A program made the position numbers and the translations under genes. Under the pieces are notes generated by a model. The model was not told where the DNA came from and did not search any database. It saw nothing but the letters and a program-made list of their open reading frames with translations. Shown piece after piece: positions 1-9,202 of a stretch of 64,000 bases of DNA. Each line of letters opens with the position of its first letter. Positions within the stretch are counted from its first letter, which is position 1. The DNA is from Chitinophaga cymbidii (lineage in GTDB: Bacteria; Bacteroidota; Bacteroidia; Chitinophagales; Chitinophagaceae), in assembly GCF_007992715.1 (NCBI RefSeq), contig NZ_BKAU01000002.1:186001-250000 (forward strand), given 5' to 3'.

Positions 1-1083
1 GCTGAGCGTCACGGGCGCGGCGGAAGTATAACATCCGTTGGAGCCTGCCGCCAGCTGCACAGTAACGTTTCCGCCCGTACGAAATACGTGGTTCACGTCA
101 TGTTCCGGCCCTTCCAGCGTAGTGCCGTCCCCGAAATCCCAGCGGTAATCGTCCGCGTTAATGGCCGAGGCCAGAAGGCGGGTACTGGTGCCCGCGCAAT
201 CGTTCGTGCGGGTGGCGGTGAAGCTCACGTTCTGCGGCGGAACGCCTGTTTTTACCAGCTGCTGGAAGCTGCGCGTGGCGGTGCATCCCTGCTGGGTGGT
301 CACCGTGAGGCTCACGGTGTGATTGCCGGTGTTGGTATAGCGATGGGTGATGGAAGGCGTGGTGGAGTTGTCCGAACTGTTGTCGCCAAAATTCCAGGCG
401 CAGGCGGTCACCGCGTCGTTGTTAATGGTGTTGACCGTAGCGTTGAAAGTAGCGTCGAAAGGAACACATCCCTGCAAACCAATGTCGCTCAGGCTGATCT
501 CCGGCGCGGCCATCTGAATGAAACCCTCTTTCCGCAATGTTTGCGTACAACCGTTGGCGTTACTAACGGTAAGGGATACGTTAAACGTATCGATGCGGGT
601 ATATTGATGCTGTACGGTAGCGGCGGAAGTGGTCACTGGCGGCGTGCCGTCCCCGAAATCCCAGGTCCGCTGCTGCCCGCCCGGCGTAAGGTCGGTAAAA
701 GTAGCCGTGTAAGGGCCGCAGGCATACCGGTTGTTCACGGTGAAATCCACTGCCGGCGCGGGATAGATCGTGAGGCTCTGGCTCACGCTGCTGGTGTTGG
801 TGGAATAATAGGCCGTGAGCGTAACGGTTACCGGCCCGGGCGCGTCGAAGCTGATCACGGGATTGGCTTCCCGGGAGCTTCTGCCGTTCCCGAAATCCCA
901 CACCAGCGAAAGCGGCGTGCCGGTGCTGGTATTGTGAAACGCAACAGATACCGGCGCGCACAGGTTAACGGGCGTGGCGTTATAGGTAAACGCCGCCTGC
1001 TGCGCTTTCAGCAAAACCGGCGACAGCAACAAACTCAGCACCGTCAGCAGCTGCCTGCCATGGTGCATGCACAGGTTTTTCAT
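1..1083 (-). CDS. PKD-repeat surface protein, N-terminal part (cut by window edge)
   Basis: The reading frame runs from an ATG at 1083 down to base 1 without a stop, giving 361 codons; the C-terminus lies outside the window. The start MKNLCMHHGRQLLTVLSLLL followed by a short hydrophobic stretch and KAQQAAF looks like a Sec signal peptide ending near residue 30. After it come at least four PKD-type repeats, each with a core such as LVWDFGNG, TWDFGDGTPP, CAWNFGDN and YRWDFGDGTT spaced about 85-90 residues. Conserved Cys near the start of each repeat (for example GCVPFDATF) matches bacterial PKD repeats. It lies 96 bp downstream of the large paralogue at 1180-6027 on the same strand, so the two are probably co-transcribed tandem copies. 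By analogy it should be exported, probably by the type IX system, but the sorting domain is not visible here. Confidence 0.85.
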   Translation of the reverse strand, partial: MKNLCMHHGRQLLTVLSLLLSPVLLKAQQAAFTYNATPVNLCAPVSVAFHNTSTGTPLSLVWDFGNGRSSREANPVISFDAPGPVTVTLTAYYSTNTSSVSQSLTIYPAPAVDFTVNNRYACGPYTATFTDLTPGGQQRTWDFGDGTPPVTTSAATVQHQYTRIDTFNVSLTVSNANGCTQTLRKEGFIQMAAPEISLSDIGLQGCVPFDATFNATVNTINNDAVTACAWNFGDNSSDNSTTPSITHRYTNTGNHTVSLTVTTQQGCTATRSFQQLVKTGVPPQNVSFTATRTNDCAGTSTRLLASAINADDYRWDFGDGTTLEGPEHDVNHVFRTGGNVTVQLAAGSNGCYTSAAPVTLS

Positions 1084-1179
1084 ATGAGGTGCAGGGATAT
1101 GAAACATTTCTTCAGGATATGGGACACTACTGGTTAAATATATTTCAAATTTATAATATTATTTGCATAAAACCATCAT

Positions 1180-4100
1180 TTACCGCAACAGCGTGATATT
1201 TCCCTTCATCAGCATCGGTTCGTTATTGTCACAGGTCATCTCCGCCAGGTACACATATACGTCCGGGTTGAGCAGCTGTCCGTTGAACTTGCCGTCCCAT
1301 GCGCAGGAGGCGTCGTCCGTCTGACAGTTCACCCTTTCAAACACCAGCTGACCCCAGCGGTTGAAGATCCGGAAGGACTTGATGACCTTGACGCCTCTGC
1401 CGCGCACATAGAAAACATCGTTCTGCCCGTCCCCATTCGGACTGAAGGAGTTGGGAATGAACACGTTGGCGCCTTCGCAGATCAGCTTGACCGGCAGCAG
1501 CGCAATGGAGGTGCAGCCGTATTGATTGGTGGCCGTGATGTTGTAGGTCACGTTCTCCCGCGGCGTTGCCACCGGTGCGGGGCAGTCGGCGCAGCTCAGC
1601 CATCTGTCCGGGTACCACTGCCAGGTGGTGATGTCCGGGCTGCCGTTCACGGTCAGCTGCATTTCGGTGCCGGTGGGCACTACCCTTGCCGGGCCGGGAT
1701 CAAGTTCGGGCGAGGGATGTACGGTCAGCAGCACATCGGCCGTATCGGTAAAGCAGGCATCGTTTCCGTAACCTACTACGCGGTATTGGGTGGTGGTGGC
1801 GGGACTGGCCATCGGATCGGCAATGTCTCCACGGTTAAGCCCTGTGGCCGGCAGCCACTGGTAACGCACGGCGCCGGTGGCATGCAGTTGCGTCTGTTTG
1901 CCTTCGCAGATCACCGCATCAGTGGAGCGCACCTCGAAAGGCTGTGATACGGTAATGCGCGCGGAATCCCGGCGTACGCAGCCGAACGCATTCACGGCCA
2001 GCACCCGGTAAACGGTGTCTACAGCCGGGCTTACCGTTGGATTGGCGCTGCCCGCATCGGAAATATTATAGTTCGTCCATGTGTACTGCGCGGGGCCGCC
2101 GTTGGATAACAGCTGCAGGCTTTCGCCGAAGCAGAGCACGCTTTCTTTCGGTGTTACATTCAATGCCGGCAGGGGATTGACGCTGGCGGTGGTCTGCGCC
2201 GTATCCGGACAGGTGCCGTTCGGATTACGGATCACCAACTTTACATCATGCGTGCCGGGTGTGGTGAAATTCAGCTGCAACGCATTGCCTGTCGCGGAAT
2301 GCAGCACATCGTCCACCAGCCACTGCCAGGTAGTGCCGGGCAGGTTTTTATTCTCGAAACCGCTGATACGGAGCGGATCGCCGAGGCAGACGGGCGTTAC
2401 GGGATTGATGTTGGATTCCGGTCTTGGCTCTACCGTGATGTCGTGCGTGACCTCATCTTCGCAACCGTGAATGCTGGTCACCACAAGCCTGGCCTGGTAG
2501 GTGCCTACGCCGCTGTACAGGAAGGTGGGACTGGCTTCGGTGCTAACATCGTCCGTGCGGTCCGCATAACCGAAATCCCAGCGGTAGGTGTTCGGATCAT
2601 CATGCCTGTCGGATGACAGGCTGCTGCTGCCGTTCGTGAAAAACACATTCCCGAAATCGCAAGCCTGGCTGGCGTCGAAGGTGAAAGCGGCTTTCACTTC
2701 ATCTACGATGATGCTGTCTTCCGGCCCCTGCGCGGGCACGCGGCAGCCTTGTGCGTCTTCCAGCACCACGCGCGGGTAGTAAACACCCGCCTGGTCGTAT
2801 TGATAGGTGAACGAGTTGGTCGTTGTCGTACGTACGGTACCGTTATCCATGTCCCAGATATACTTCACGGCATTGCTGGACACGGCATTGAACGTCACCT
2901 CATGCGGCAGGCAGCCGATCTTCGGCAGCATGGTGCGCGTACCTATCGGCCCTTTGATCAGCACTTCTTCCGTGGCGGTGCTCACGCAATCACCTTCCGA
3001 ATACACGTTCAACGTGATGTTGAACGTGCCGGGAAGATTGTATACGTGCGATGGCGCCGCCAGGTCGGAGCGGCTGCCGTCACCGAAATCCCACACCGAG
3101 CGCTGGTGGCCGGTGCTGTTATTGGTGAACTGTACGAGGATGGGCGGGCATACGGGCAGATCGGGCGGAATGGTGAAGCTCGCCTGCGGGTCCGGTACGC
3201 GGATGTAATCATCCTTTACGATCGTTTCCGTACAGCCGATATCGTTAGTAACGGTAAGGGTAACGGTGTATTCTCCCGGCTGCGTGTAAACCGGCTGCGG
3301 GTATGCATCGGTGCTGGTGGTGCTGTTGCCGAAATCCCATGCGTAGGTCAGGTTGCTGCCGGAGGAGTTGTTACGGATCAGCGTGGGCTGGTTCATACAG
3401 GCGATAGGTTCTGCCTGGAACTCAGCGGTTACGCCGGTGACCGGCACGGGCCGCGTGATGTAAGCTTCACAGCCTGCGTTGTCCACCACATGCAATTGCA
3501 CGTTGTAGGTATTCTGTAGCGTGAAGGTATGTTTGTGATCTAACGGTTTCGCCTGTACGGTTTCAGCGGGCGTGCCGTCCCCGAAGTTCCACGTCCATTC
3601 CGTAATGCTGTGGCCGTTGGCGGAAACGGACTGGTCGGTGAACGTTATTTCATCGCCGTCGCAATTGCGGCCGGAGAAATCGAAATCCGCGTTGATGCCG
3701 TTCACTCTGACGGTAATGGGTGTTGCCGTAGCGGGACAGCCGTTCATGTCGATGCCCTGCAGCGTTACGGTATAGTTGCCCGGAACGTTGTATTGCTTGG
3801 AAATGATGGAACCTCCGTTGGGCGCATAAGAACCATCACCCCAATCCCAATGCCAGTAACTCACATTGCTTTCAATAGTGTTGGTCCTTGAGAACGTGAT
3901 GGCTTCGCCGGCGCAGATCTCGTCATCGTCTGCCTGTATCACCGGTCTTTCATCGATGATGGAAACAGGCCCTGTCCATTCATGTTCGCAGCTTCCGTTG
4001 TTTACGCGCAGGCGCACGTTGTACACGCCAGTGGTAGCGTAGGTATGGGAAGGAGATTGAGCGGTGGAGGTATTGCCGTCCCCGAAATCCCACTCCCAGT

Positions 4101-6027
4101 TACGCGGCAGTGCGGGATCATCCCCGAAATCGGAGAGGTCGTTGAACTGCACCGTATAACGGTCGTTGCAATCCCTGGAAATACTGTAACGCGCGATGGG
4201 CGGATATACGAGAATGAAATCCGTTTTCGTGAGCGACCTGCGGCATCCGTAGTTGATGACGGTCAGTGTTACATCGTGTGCTGTGGACACCTGGAAGTAG
4301 TGTGGCGGCGGGTTTTCGCCGTAGAGCATCGAGCCGTCTTCCGGCAGCGACCATTCCCATTCCGTGCCGGATGGTGAAGAGAGGTTGGTGAAAGTAACCG
4401 GATCGCTGGCGCAGGGTGTTTTCGGATTGGCATCGAAATCCACCACCGGTATTTCGCCGGCGCGGACGGTCATGGTGGCCGTCACCTCGCATCCGCCGAT
4501 GATCTGCGCCGTCAGCCGCACGTTGAAAACGCCTTGCGTGGTGTAGGTATGCGCGGGCATGGCGGCGGTGGAAGTGGTGCCGTCACCGAAGTCCCAATTG
4601 TAGGAGATGATGCCCGCGCCCCGCAGCAGGGTGGCGTTGAAGGTGGTGTTCAGCGGAATACAACCTTCCCGCGGAAAGGCGTCTATCTGCAGAAATGGTT
4701 GTTCTATGCGGATGTAATCGGGCAGGGTGACGGTAGCTTCACATCCGAAGTTATTGCTGACATTCAGCGTAACGTCGTATTCCCCAAAGGCGTTGTAGGT
4801 ATGCGAAGGATTTTCCGTGTTGGCGGTGGTGCCGTCCCCGAAGGTCCATTGCCAGGCGGTGGCGCCGGTGGACTGGGAGTTGAACTGCGTGGTGAACGGA
4901 ATGGCGCAGCCTGCGGGGGGCGTAGCGGTAAAGTTCGCCTCCGGCGATTGGTGCACGGTAATGGTTTTGGTGATGGTTTCCATACATCCCGGCAGACCGG
5001 AAGTAAGGGTGAACGTATAATCACCGGGCGTGGGAAAATAATACAGGAGATCGGTGCCGAAGCTGGTGCTGCCGTCCGGTAACGTCCAGGTGGAAAGCGT
5101 GGGCCGGGGCATGGTGTTGTTCACCAGCAGCACATTGGTGCCGGTACAGGGCGGTTGCTGCGGCGCAAAGTCCGCTTTCGTGGTTTCGATCGTCACATAT
5201 TCCTGTTTCATAACCACCGCTTCACAGCCTTGTGCGTTGGTAGCCCGCAGCGTTACCGTATACCGGCCTTCCTGCTGGTACACGTGGGTTGGATGCTGCG
5301 CGGCGGAGGTATTGGAAGCCCCCGAAGCCGGGTCCCCGAAGTCCCAGCTGTACGTCAGCCCGGCCGGCCCGCTGCTCATAAAATTCACCGTCAATGGCGT
5401 GGTGCAGCTGCTGGATACATCCGAGGTGAAATCAACGTTCGGCGTTTCCCCCACATTGATGAGGTTCGGCTGCGTAAGGCCGTCCGTACAGCCATGACTG
5501 TTAGTGACGATGGAAGAAATGGAAAAGCTGCCGCCGATGGTATACGTGTGCGTAGGGTTAGGGTCGGAGGAGGTGATGCCGTCCCCGAAATCCCATACCA
5601 CGCTGGTAATGGTGCCGTCGCCGGGCGTGGACTGGTCCGTGAACTGCACGTTCAGCGGGGTGCATCCTATCTGCGGCGTTACCGTGAAAGCCGCGGTGGG
5701 ATTGGCGTAGACGGTTACGGTCTTGCTGACGGACCTCGGCCCGCCGGGATAGGTAACGGTCAGCACCACGGTGTAGGTGCCCGGGGTGGTGAATATCTTG
5801 TCCGCATCGCGGGTGCTGGCGTTGGCGCCCAGCCCGAAGTTCCAGTCGTAAGCCGTGCCGCCGGCGTCCGAGGTGTTGGTGAAAGAAACCGTTAATGGGG
5901 CGCATCCTTCCCATCTGTCCGCCGTGAAGTTCGCCGTCTGCGCAAAGGCAGCACAGAACGCCGTAAGCGTCAACAATATGGTCAATGCTAAAGGCCGCTG
6001 AAGGCCAGTCAGTAGGTGGTAATTCAT
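1180..6027 (-). CDS. Giant PKD-repeat protein with T9SS type B (CHU/gliding) C-terminal sorting domain
   Basis: 1615 residues. The N-terminus MNYHLLTGLQRPLALTILLT followed by LTAFCAAFAQTANF is a clear signal peptide. From about residue 35 to 1290 there are roughly fourteen PKD repeats, marked by WDFGDG-like cores (WDFGDGITSS, WQWTFGDGTT, WEWDFGDGNTS, WHWDWGDGSY, WTWNFGDGTP, SVWDFGDGSRS). Further Ig-like segments follow, and the last ~90 residues begin IPNSFSPNGDGQNDVFYVRG and include FRIFNRWGQLVFE and the terminal GNITLLR, the gliding-motility-associated type B sorting domain used by the type IX secretion system. Family knowledge makes it a secreted or cell-surface adhesin or structural protein; no catalytic domain is visible. 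The gene is preceded by a 211 bp AT-rich intergenic region shared with the divergent methyltransferase gene. Confidence 0.93.
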   Translation of the reverse strand: MNYHLLTGLQRPLALTILLTLTAFCAAFAQTANFTADRWEGCAPLTVSFTNTSDAGGTAYDWNFGLGANASTRDADKIFTTPGTYTVVLTVTYPGGPRSVSKTVTVYANPTAAFTVTPQIGCTPLNVQFTDQSTPGDGTITSVVWDFGDGITSSDPNPTHTYTIGGSFSISSIVTNSHGCTDGLTQPNLINVGETPNVDFTSDVSSSCTTPLTVNFMSSGPAGLTYSWDFGDPASGASNTSAAQHPTHVYQQEGRYTVTLRATNAQGCEAVVMKQEYVTIETTKADFAPQQPPCTGTNVLLVNNTMPRPTLSTWTLPDGSTSFGTDLLYYFPTPGDYTFTLTSGLPGCMETITKTITVHQSPEANFTATPPAGCAIPFTTQFNSQSTGATAWQWTFGDGTTANTENPSHTYNAFGEYDVTLNVSNNFGCEATVTLPDYIRIEQPFLQIDAFPREGCIPLNTTFNATLLRGAGIISYNWDFGDGTTSTAAMPAHTYTTQGVFNVRLTAQIIGGCEVTATMTVRAGEIPVVDFDANPKTPCASDPVTFTNLSSPSGTEWEWSLPEDGSMLYGENPPPHYFQVSTAHDVTLTVINYGCRRSLTKTDFILVYPPIARYSISRDCNDRYTVQFNDLSDFGDDPALPRNWEWDFGDGNTSTAQSPSHTYATTGVYNVRLRVNNGSCEHEWTGPVSIIDERPVIQADDDEICAGEAITFSRTNTIESNVSYWHWDWGDGSYAPNGGSIISKQYNVPGNYTVTLQGIDMNGCPATATPITVRVNGINADFDFSGRNCDGDEITFTDQSVSANGHSITEWTWNFGDGTPAETVQAKPLDHKHTFTLQNTYNVQLHVVDNAGCEAYITRPVPVTGVTAEFQAEPIACMNQPTLIRNNSSGSNLTYAWDFGNSTTSTDAYPQPVYTQPGEYTVTLTVTNDIGCTETIVKDDYIRVPDPQASFTIPPDLPVCPPILVQFTNNSTGHQRSVWDFGDGSRSDLAAPSHVYNLPGTFNITLNVYSEGDCVSTATEEVLIKGPIGTRTMLPKIGCLPHEVTFNAVSSNAVKYIWDMDNGTVRTTTTNSFTYQYDQAGVYYPRVVLEDAQGCRVPAQGPEDSIIVDEVKAAFTFDASQACDFGNVFFTNGSSSLSSDRHDDPNTYRWDFGYADRTDDVSTEASPTFLYSGVGTYQARLVVTSIHGCEDEVTHDITVEPRPESNINPVTPVCLGDPLRISGFENKNLPGTTWQWLVDDVLHSATGNALQLNFTTPGTHDVKLVIRNPNGTCPDTAQTTASVNPLPALNVTPKESVLCFGESLQLLSNGGPAQYTWTNYNISDAGSANPTVSPAVDTVYRVLAVNAFGCVRRDSARITVSQPFEVRSTDAVICEGKQTQLHATGAVRYQWLPATGLNRGDIADPMASPATTTQYRVVGYGNDACFTDTADVLLTVHPSPELDPGPARVVPTGTEMQLTVNGSPDITTWQWYPDRWLSCADCPAPVATPRENVTYNITATNQYGCTSIALLPVKLICEGANVFIPNSFSPNGDGQNDVFYVRGRGVKVIKSFRIFNRWGQLVFERVNCQTDDASCAWDGKFNGQLLNPDVYVYLAEMTCDNNEPMLMKGNITLLR

Positions 6028-6238
6028 GGAATGGTTTACATAGGGATACGGTAAATACGCTCCTATCCTAATACGGGATAAAATTAATATTTAAAAAACA
6101 ATTATCTGTCTACGTTAACATAATGTTTTCAAGCAGTTACCCGATTTATTAGTTATTTGCTGCCCGGGAGGCAACGTTTGCATTTAGAATCAATGCATTC
6201 TAACCCCTTATTGAGCAAAGTACAAACAGAGATCAGGT

Positions 6239-6841
6239 ATGCCTGCATTAGACAAAGCTTATTGGAACGCACGCTACGAGCGGGGCGAAACGGAATGGGA
6301 CTTGGGAGAGGTATCCCCTCCGATAAAAAATTACATTGATCAGCTGCCTAACAAACATCTTCGTATACTGATCCCCGGTGGCGGCAACAGCTACGAAGCG
6401 CGGTATTTGTGGGAAAATGAATTCCGCGACGTAACGGTGCTGGATATTTCGTCTGTGTTGATAGACAAGCTGAAACGGGAGCATCAGCATACCGGCATCA
6501 AGTTCGAAACAGGCGATTTCTTCGAGCATGAGTCCGAATATGACCTGATCATCGAGCAGACTTTCCTCAGTTCGCTGGACCCCGCGCTGCGGCAGGCTTA
6601 CGCGCGCCACATGTACGATCTGCTGTGGCAGCAGGGCAGGCTGGTGGGCGTGTTGTTCAACCGTGAATTCGATGAGCCTGGCCCTCCTTTCGGCGGCAGC
6701 ATCAAGGTTTACCGCCGGATGTTCGAGCCGTACTTTAATTTCAGGACTTTCGCACCCTGCTATAATTCCTTCCCCGCCCGCCAGGGCAAAGAGGTTTTCA
6801 TCAATTTCCGGAAGCTGGACAATCTTTCGAAGAAGCGGTAG
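6239..6841 (+). CDS. SAM-dependent methyltransferase, TPMT-like
   Basis: 200 residues. The N-terminal LDKAYWNARYERGETEWDLG matches the opening of thiopurine S-methyltransferase-type enzymes, and the glycine-rich SAM loop is RILIPGGGNSYEARYL at about residues 42-57, followed by VTVLDIS (acidic residue that binds the SAM ribose) and a later EQTFLSSLDP segment. The family transfers a methyl group from SAM to thiols or related small molecules; in Bacteroidota the real substrate is usually unknown. It stands alone, divergent from the PKD protein gene and 69 bp before the rhodanese-thioredoxin gene. The start at 6239 is chosen because residues from there align with the family N-terminus. The family call is secure, the substrate is not. 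Confidence 0.85.
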   Translation: MPALDKAYWNARYERGETEWDLGEVSPPIKNYIDQLPNKHLRILIPGGGNSYEARYLWENEFRDVTVLDISSVLIDKLKREHQHTGIKFETGDFFEHESEYDLIIEQTFLSSLDPALRQAYARHMYDLLWQQGRLVGVLFNREFDEPGPPFGGSIKVYRRMFEPYFNFRTFAPCYNSFPARQGKEVFINFRKLDNLSKKR

Positions 6842-6909
6842 TTTGGAACGCCGTTAACAACGGATGTTCTTCCGGGTGATAGTCCTGCTGATTTTGGTAA
6901 CTTTACCGG

Positions 6910-7587
6910 ATGAAAAGGATGATCTTGTTAACCTGCCTTTTCCTGTCGGCAATGGCAGGCAATGCGCAGCAGACCGTTTCAGCCGGTGAGTTTGAAAAAG
7001 GCATGCAGCAACCCGGCGTTCAGCTGCTGGATGTACGCACCGCGAAGGAATTCAACACCGGCCATCTTCCGGACGCCCTGCAGGCGGACTTTACGAAGAA
7101 AGAAGAGTTCTTCAGCCGTATCAGCCACCTGGACAAATCCCGTCCCGTTTACATCTACTGCCTGAGTGGCGGCCGCAGCACCGCGGCGGCCAAATGGATG
7201 CGCAGCAACGGCTACAAAAATGTGGTGGAAATGGAAGGCGGCGTCATGGCCTGGAAGAAAGCCGGAAAAGGCTTGACCGGTGAGGCCGCGGGGCCGCAAA
7301 TGACAATAGCCGCATATGCATCGGCCGTATCCGTAAAAGGATGGGTATTGGTGGATGTAGGCGCCACATGGTGCCCGCCCTGCCGGAAAATGGAACCTGT
7401 TGTGGCGAAGTTCGTGAAGGACCGCCAGCTGAAGCGGGTGAATGTGGATGGAGGGAATGATACGGACGTGATGAAAACGATCAGCGCTGAAACATTGCCC
7501 ACGTTTGTGCTGTATAAGGATGGGAAGGAAGTGTGGCGGAAAGAAGGGATTGTGGCGATGGAGGAGTTTGTGGCGGCGATGAAATAA
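6910..7587 (+). CDS. Exported rhodanese-thioredoxin fusion protein
   Basis: 225 residues. A signal peptide (MKRMILLTCLFLSAMAGNAQ) directs it to the periplasm. Residues ~23-118 are a rhodanese domain with the active-site loop YCLSGGRS (Cys84) and the terminal GGVMAWKKAG motif. Residues ~130-225 are a thioredoxin fold with the active site WCPPC (Cys155 and Cys158) and the cis-proline segment TLPTFVLYKDG. The combination suggests handling of sulfane sulfur or persulfides and reduction of thiols in the envelope; that link is inference. A strong bidirectional hairpin follows the stop. The fusion also occurs elsewhere in Bacteroidota as far as I know, but its substrate has not been settled. Confidence 0.88.
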   Translation: MKRMILLTCLFLSAMAGNAQQTVSAGEFEKGMQQPGVQLLDVRTAKEFNTGHLPDALQADFTKKEEFFSRISHLDKSRPVYIYCLSGGRSTAAAKWMRSNGYKNVVEMEGGVMAWKKAGKGLTGEAAGPQMTIAAYASAVSVKGWVLVDVGATWCPPCRKMEPVVAKFVKDRQLKRVNVDGGNDTDVMKTISAETLPTFVLYKDGKEVWRKEGIVAMEEFVAAMK

Positions 7588-7626
7588 TGCCTTTTTCAGG
7601 GATCATAATCCCCAAAAAAGGCATTA
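7585..7626. terminator. Bidirectional terminator between convergent genes
   Basis: The stem TAATGCCTTTTT (7585-7596) pairs with AAAAAGGCATTA (7615-7626), and GGGAT / ATCCC pairs inside it around a CATA loop. T-rich and A-rich arms make it usable from both strands. It sits exactly where the rhodanese-thioredoxin gene and the carboxypeptidase gene converge. Confidence 0.8.
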
Positions 7627-7649
7627 TTCGGCGATCGTAATCCCCAAAA
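7601..7649. repeat. Pair of 17-bp direct repeats
   Basis: GATCATAATCCCCAAAA at 7601-7617 recurs as GATCGTAATCCCCAAAA at 7633-7649 with one mismatch, 32 bp apart. The first copy is part of the terminator hairpin; the second ends one base before the carboxypeptidase stop codon. It may be a duplicated terminator fragment or a small intergenic repeat. Confidence 0.6.
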
Positions 7650-9170
7650 TCAATATTTCAACCCGTAAATCCCCCCGAATTTCTCCTTCGCATAATCCAG
7701 GAAATGCCTGAACTCCAGCTTTTCCCCCGTCACCCGCTCACACAATTCATTCGACGTATAAAAACGGCCATGCACATGTATCTGTTCCCGCAGCCATTGC
7801 AGCAAACGGTCGTATTGGCCGGAAGCGATATCGTTTTCCAGGGAGGACACCTGTTTTTTAGCGGTAGCAAAGAATTGAGCGGCGTAGAAGCTGCCCAGTG
7901 AATAGGTGGGGAAGTAGCCGAAGCTGCCATGCGACCAGTGAATATCCTGCAGCACGCCTCTTACATCGTCCGGCACTTTTACCTGCAGATAGTCGCTGTA
8001 GTAGCGGTTCCAGATGTCCCGGAGGTCTTTTGTTTCGAGGGCGCCGCCGATCAGTCCTTTTTCGATCTCGTAACGGATCATCACATGAAAGTGATAGGTC
8101 AGCTCATCCGCTTCCGTACGGATCAGGGAAGGCTGCACCAGGTTAATGGCGCGGTAGAAATCGCTGATGGGAATGGCCAGGAGGTTATGACGGAAAAGGC
8201 TTTGCAGCCTGCCGTAATGATGTTGCCAGAAGGTGAGGCTCCTGCCCACGTTGTTTTCCCAGAGGCGGGACTGCGATTCATGAATGCCGAGGCTCGCGGC
8301 TTCGCCGCAGGGGAGGCCGTATTGCTCCGTGGGTAGACCTTGTTCATAGAGGGCATGGCCGCCTTCGTGAATGCAGCTCCAGGTCATATTGCCGAGGTCC
8401 TGCTCGTCGATGCGGGTGGTCACCCGTACGTCCTGCGGGGAAAAGCTGGTGGTGAACGGATGTTCCGAAACGTCCTGCCGGCCGGCGTTGAGGTCGTAGC
8501 CCATCGCTTTCAGCATATCGATGCCGAACTGCCATTGCAGGTCTTTCGGATAATGGAGGTGCAGGAATTTTTTGTCCGGCACGGGTTGCTGCGCAATTTC
8601 CTGCAACAGCGGCAGGAGGGAGGTTTTGACGTCGCTGAAGATCTTGTCCAGCATCTCCACGTCCGCCCCTTTTTCATATTCGTTGAGCAGGGCGTCATAA
8701 GGATGGTCTTTGTACCCCAGGATGTCCGCTTCCTGTTTTTTCAGCGCCACCATCCTGTTCAGGGAAGGCTCGAAAGTTTCGAAGCGGTTCTCTTTCCGGG
8801 ATTTGATCCAGGCGTGGTAGGCAACGTTGGTGGCGGTAGACAGCTCCGCTACAAAGGCAGCGGGGTATTTGCGGTTCTTTTCATAGTCTTCAAGAGACAG
8901 CGCCACATTTTTCTTTTGCACGGCATCCAGGTCTTCCCGCTGCCCCAGTTCCTGCAGCAGACCGCCCAAAGCAGGCTCGGTGAACAGCTCGTGCGCAATG
9001 GTGCTGAGCGTGGTCAGCTGCTGCCCGCGGAAAGCGGCGCCGGCAGGGGGAAGGTAGGTTTCCTGGTCCCAGCCCAGCACAGACATGGCATTCCGGACAT
9101 CGGCTATTTTCTGCATCTTCGCCTTATATTCTTCGTAAAGCGCGGGTGTTGTTTTTTGCACTGTCATCAA
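7650..9170 (-). CDS. Carboxypeptidase, M32 family (carboxypeptidase Taq type)
   Basis: 506 residues, the usual length for M32 metallocarboxypeptidases. The zinc motif HEGGH is at residues 268-272, inside CIHEGGHALYEQGLP, and the third-ligand motif HESQSRLWEN starts at residue 297. N-terminal WDQETYLPPAGAAFRGQQL matches the family's conserved opening. The enzyme removes C-terminal residues from peptides with broad specificity, in the cytoplasm (no signal peptide). It converges on the rhodanese-thioredoxin gene and is divergent from the NIF3-like gene with only 32 bp between their starts, so the two promoters must overlap. All visible catalytic residues are present. Confidence 0.94.
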   Translation of the reverse strand: MMTVQKTTPALYEEYKAKMQKIADVRNAMSVLGWDQETYLPPAGAAFRGQQLTTLSTIAHELFTEPALGGLLQELGQREDLDAVQKKNVALSLEDYEKNRKYPAAFVAELSTATNVAYHAWIKSRKENRFETFEPSLNRMVALKKQEADILGYKDHPYDALLNEYEKGADVEMLDKIFSDVKTSLLPLLQEIAQQPVPDKKFLHLHYPKDLQWQFGIDMLKAMGYDLNAGRQDVSEHPFTTSFSPQDVRVTTRIDEQDLGNMTWSCIHEGGHALYEQGLPTEQYGLPCGEAASLGIHESQSRLWENNVGRSLTFWQHHYGRLQSLFRHNLLAIPISDFYRAINLVQPSLIRTEADELTYHFHVMIRYEIEKGLIGGALETKDLRDIWNRYYSDYLQVKVPDDVRGVLQDIHWSHGSFGYFPTYSLGSFYAAQFFATAKKQVSSLENDIASGQYDRLLQWLREQIHVHGRFYTSNELCERVTGEKLEFRHFLDYAKEKFGGIYGLKY

Positions 9171-9202
9171 AACAATTTTATTTTACAAATCTAAATTAAG
9201 AT

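Noticed and set aside
2749..3519. Plus-strand frames inside the giant PKD protein gene (also near 5155-5895 and 88-1137)
   Set aside because: They mirror repeated PKD codons on the other strand and show no domain of their own.
1..6027. Possible CRISPR-like spacing of repeated sequence
   Set aside because: The repeats are PKD cores inside open reading frames, spaced about 250-270 bp, and vary between copies. No short identical repeats with unique spacers are present.
8340..9194. Plus-strand frame of 284 codons opposite the M32 carboxypeptidase gene
   Set aside because: The minus-strand enzyme has both catalytic motifs. The plus frame is a shadow.
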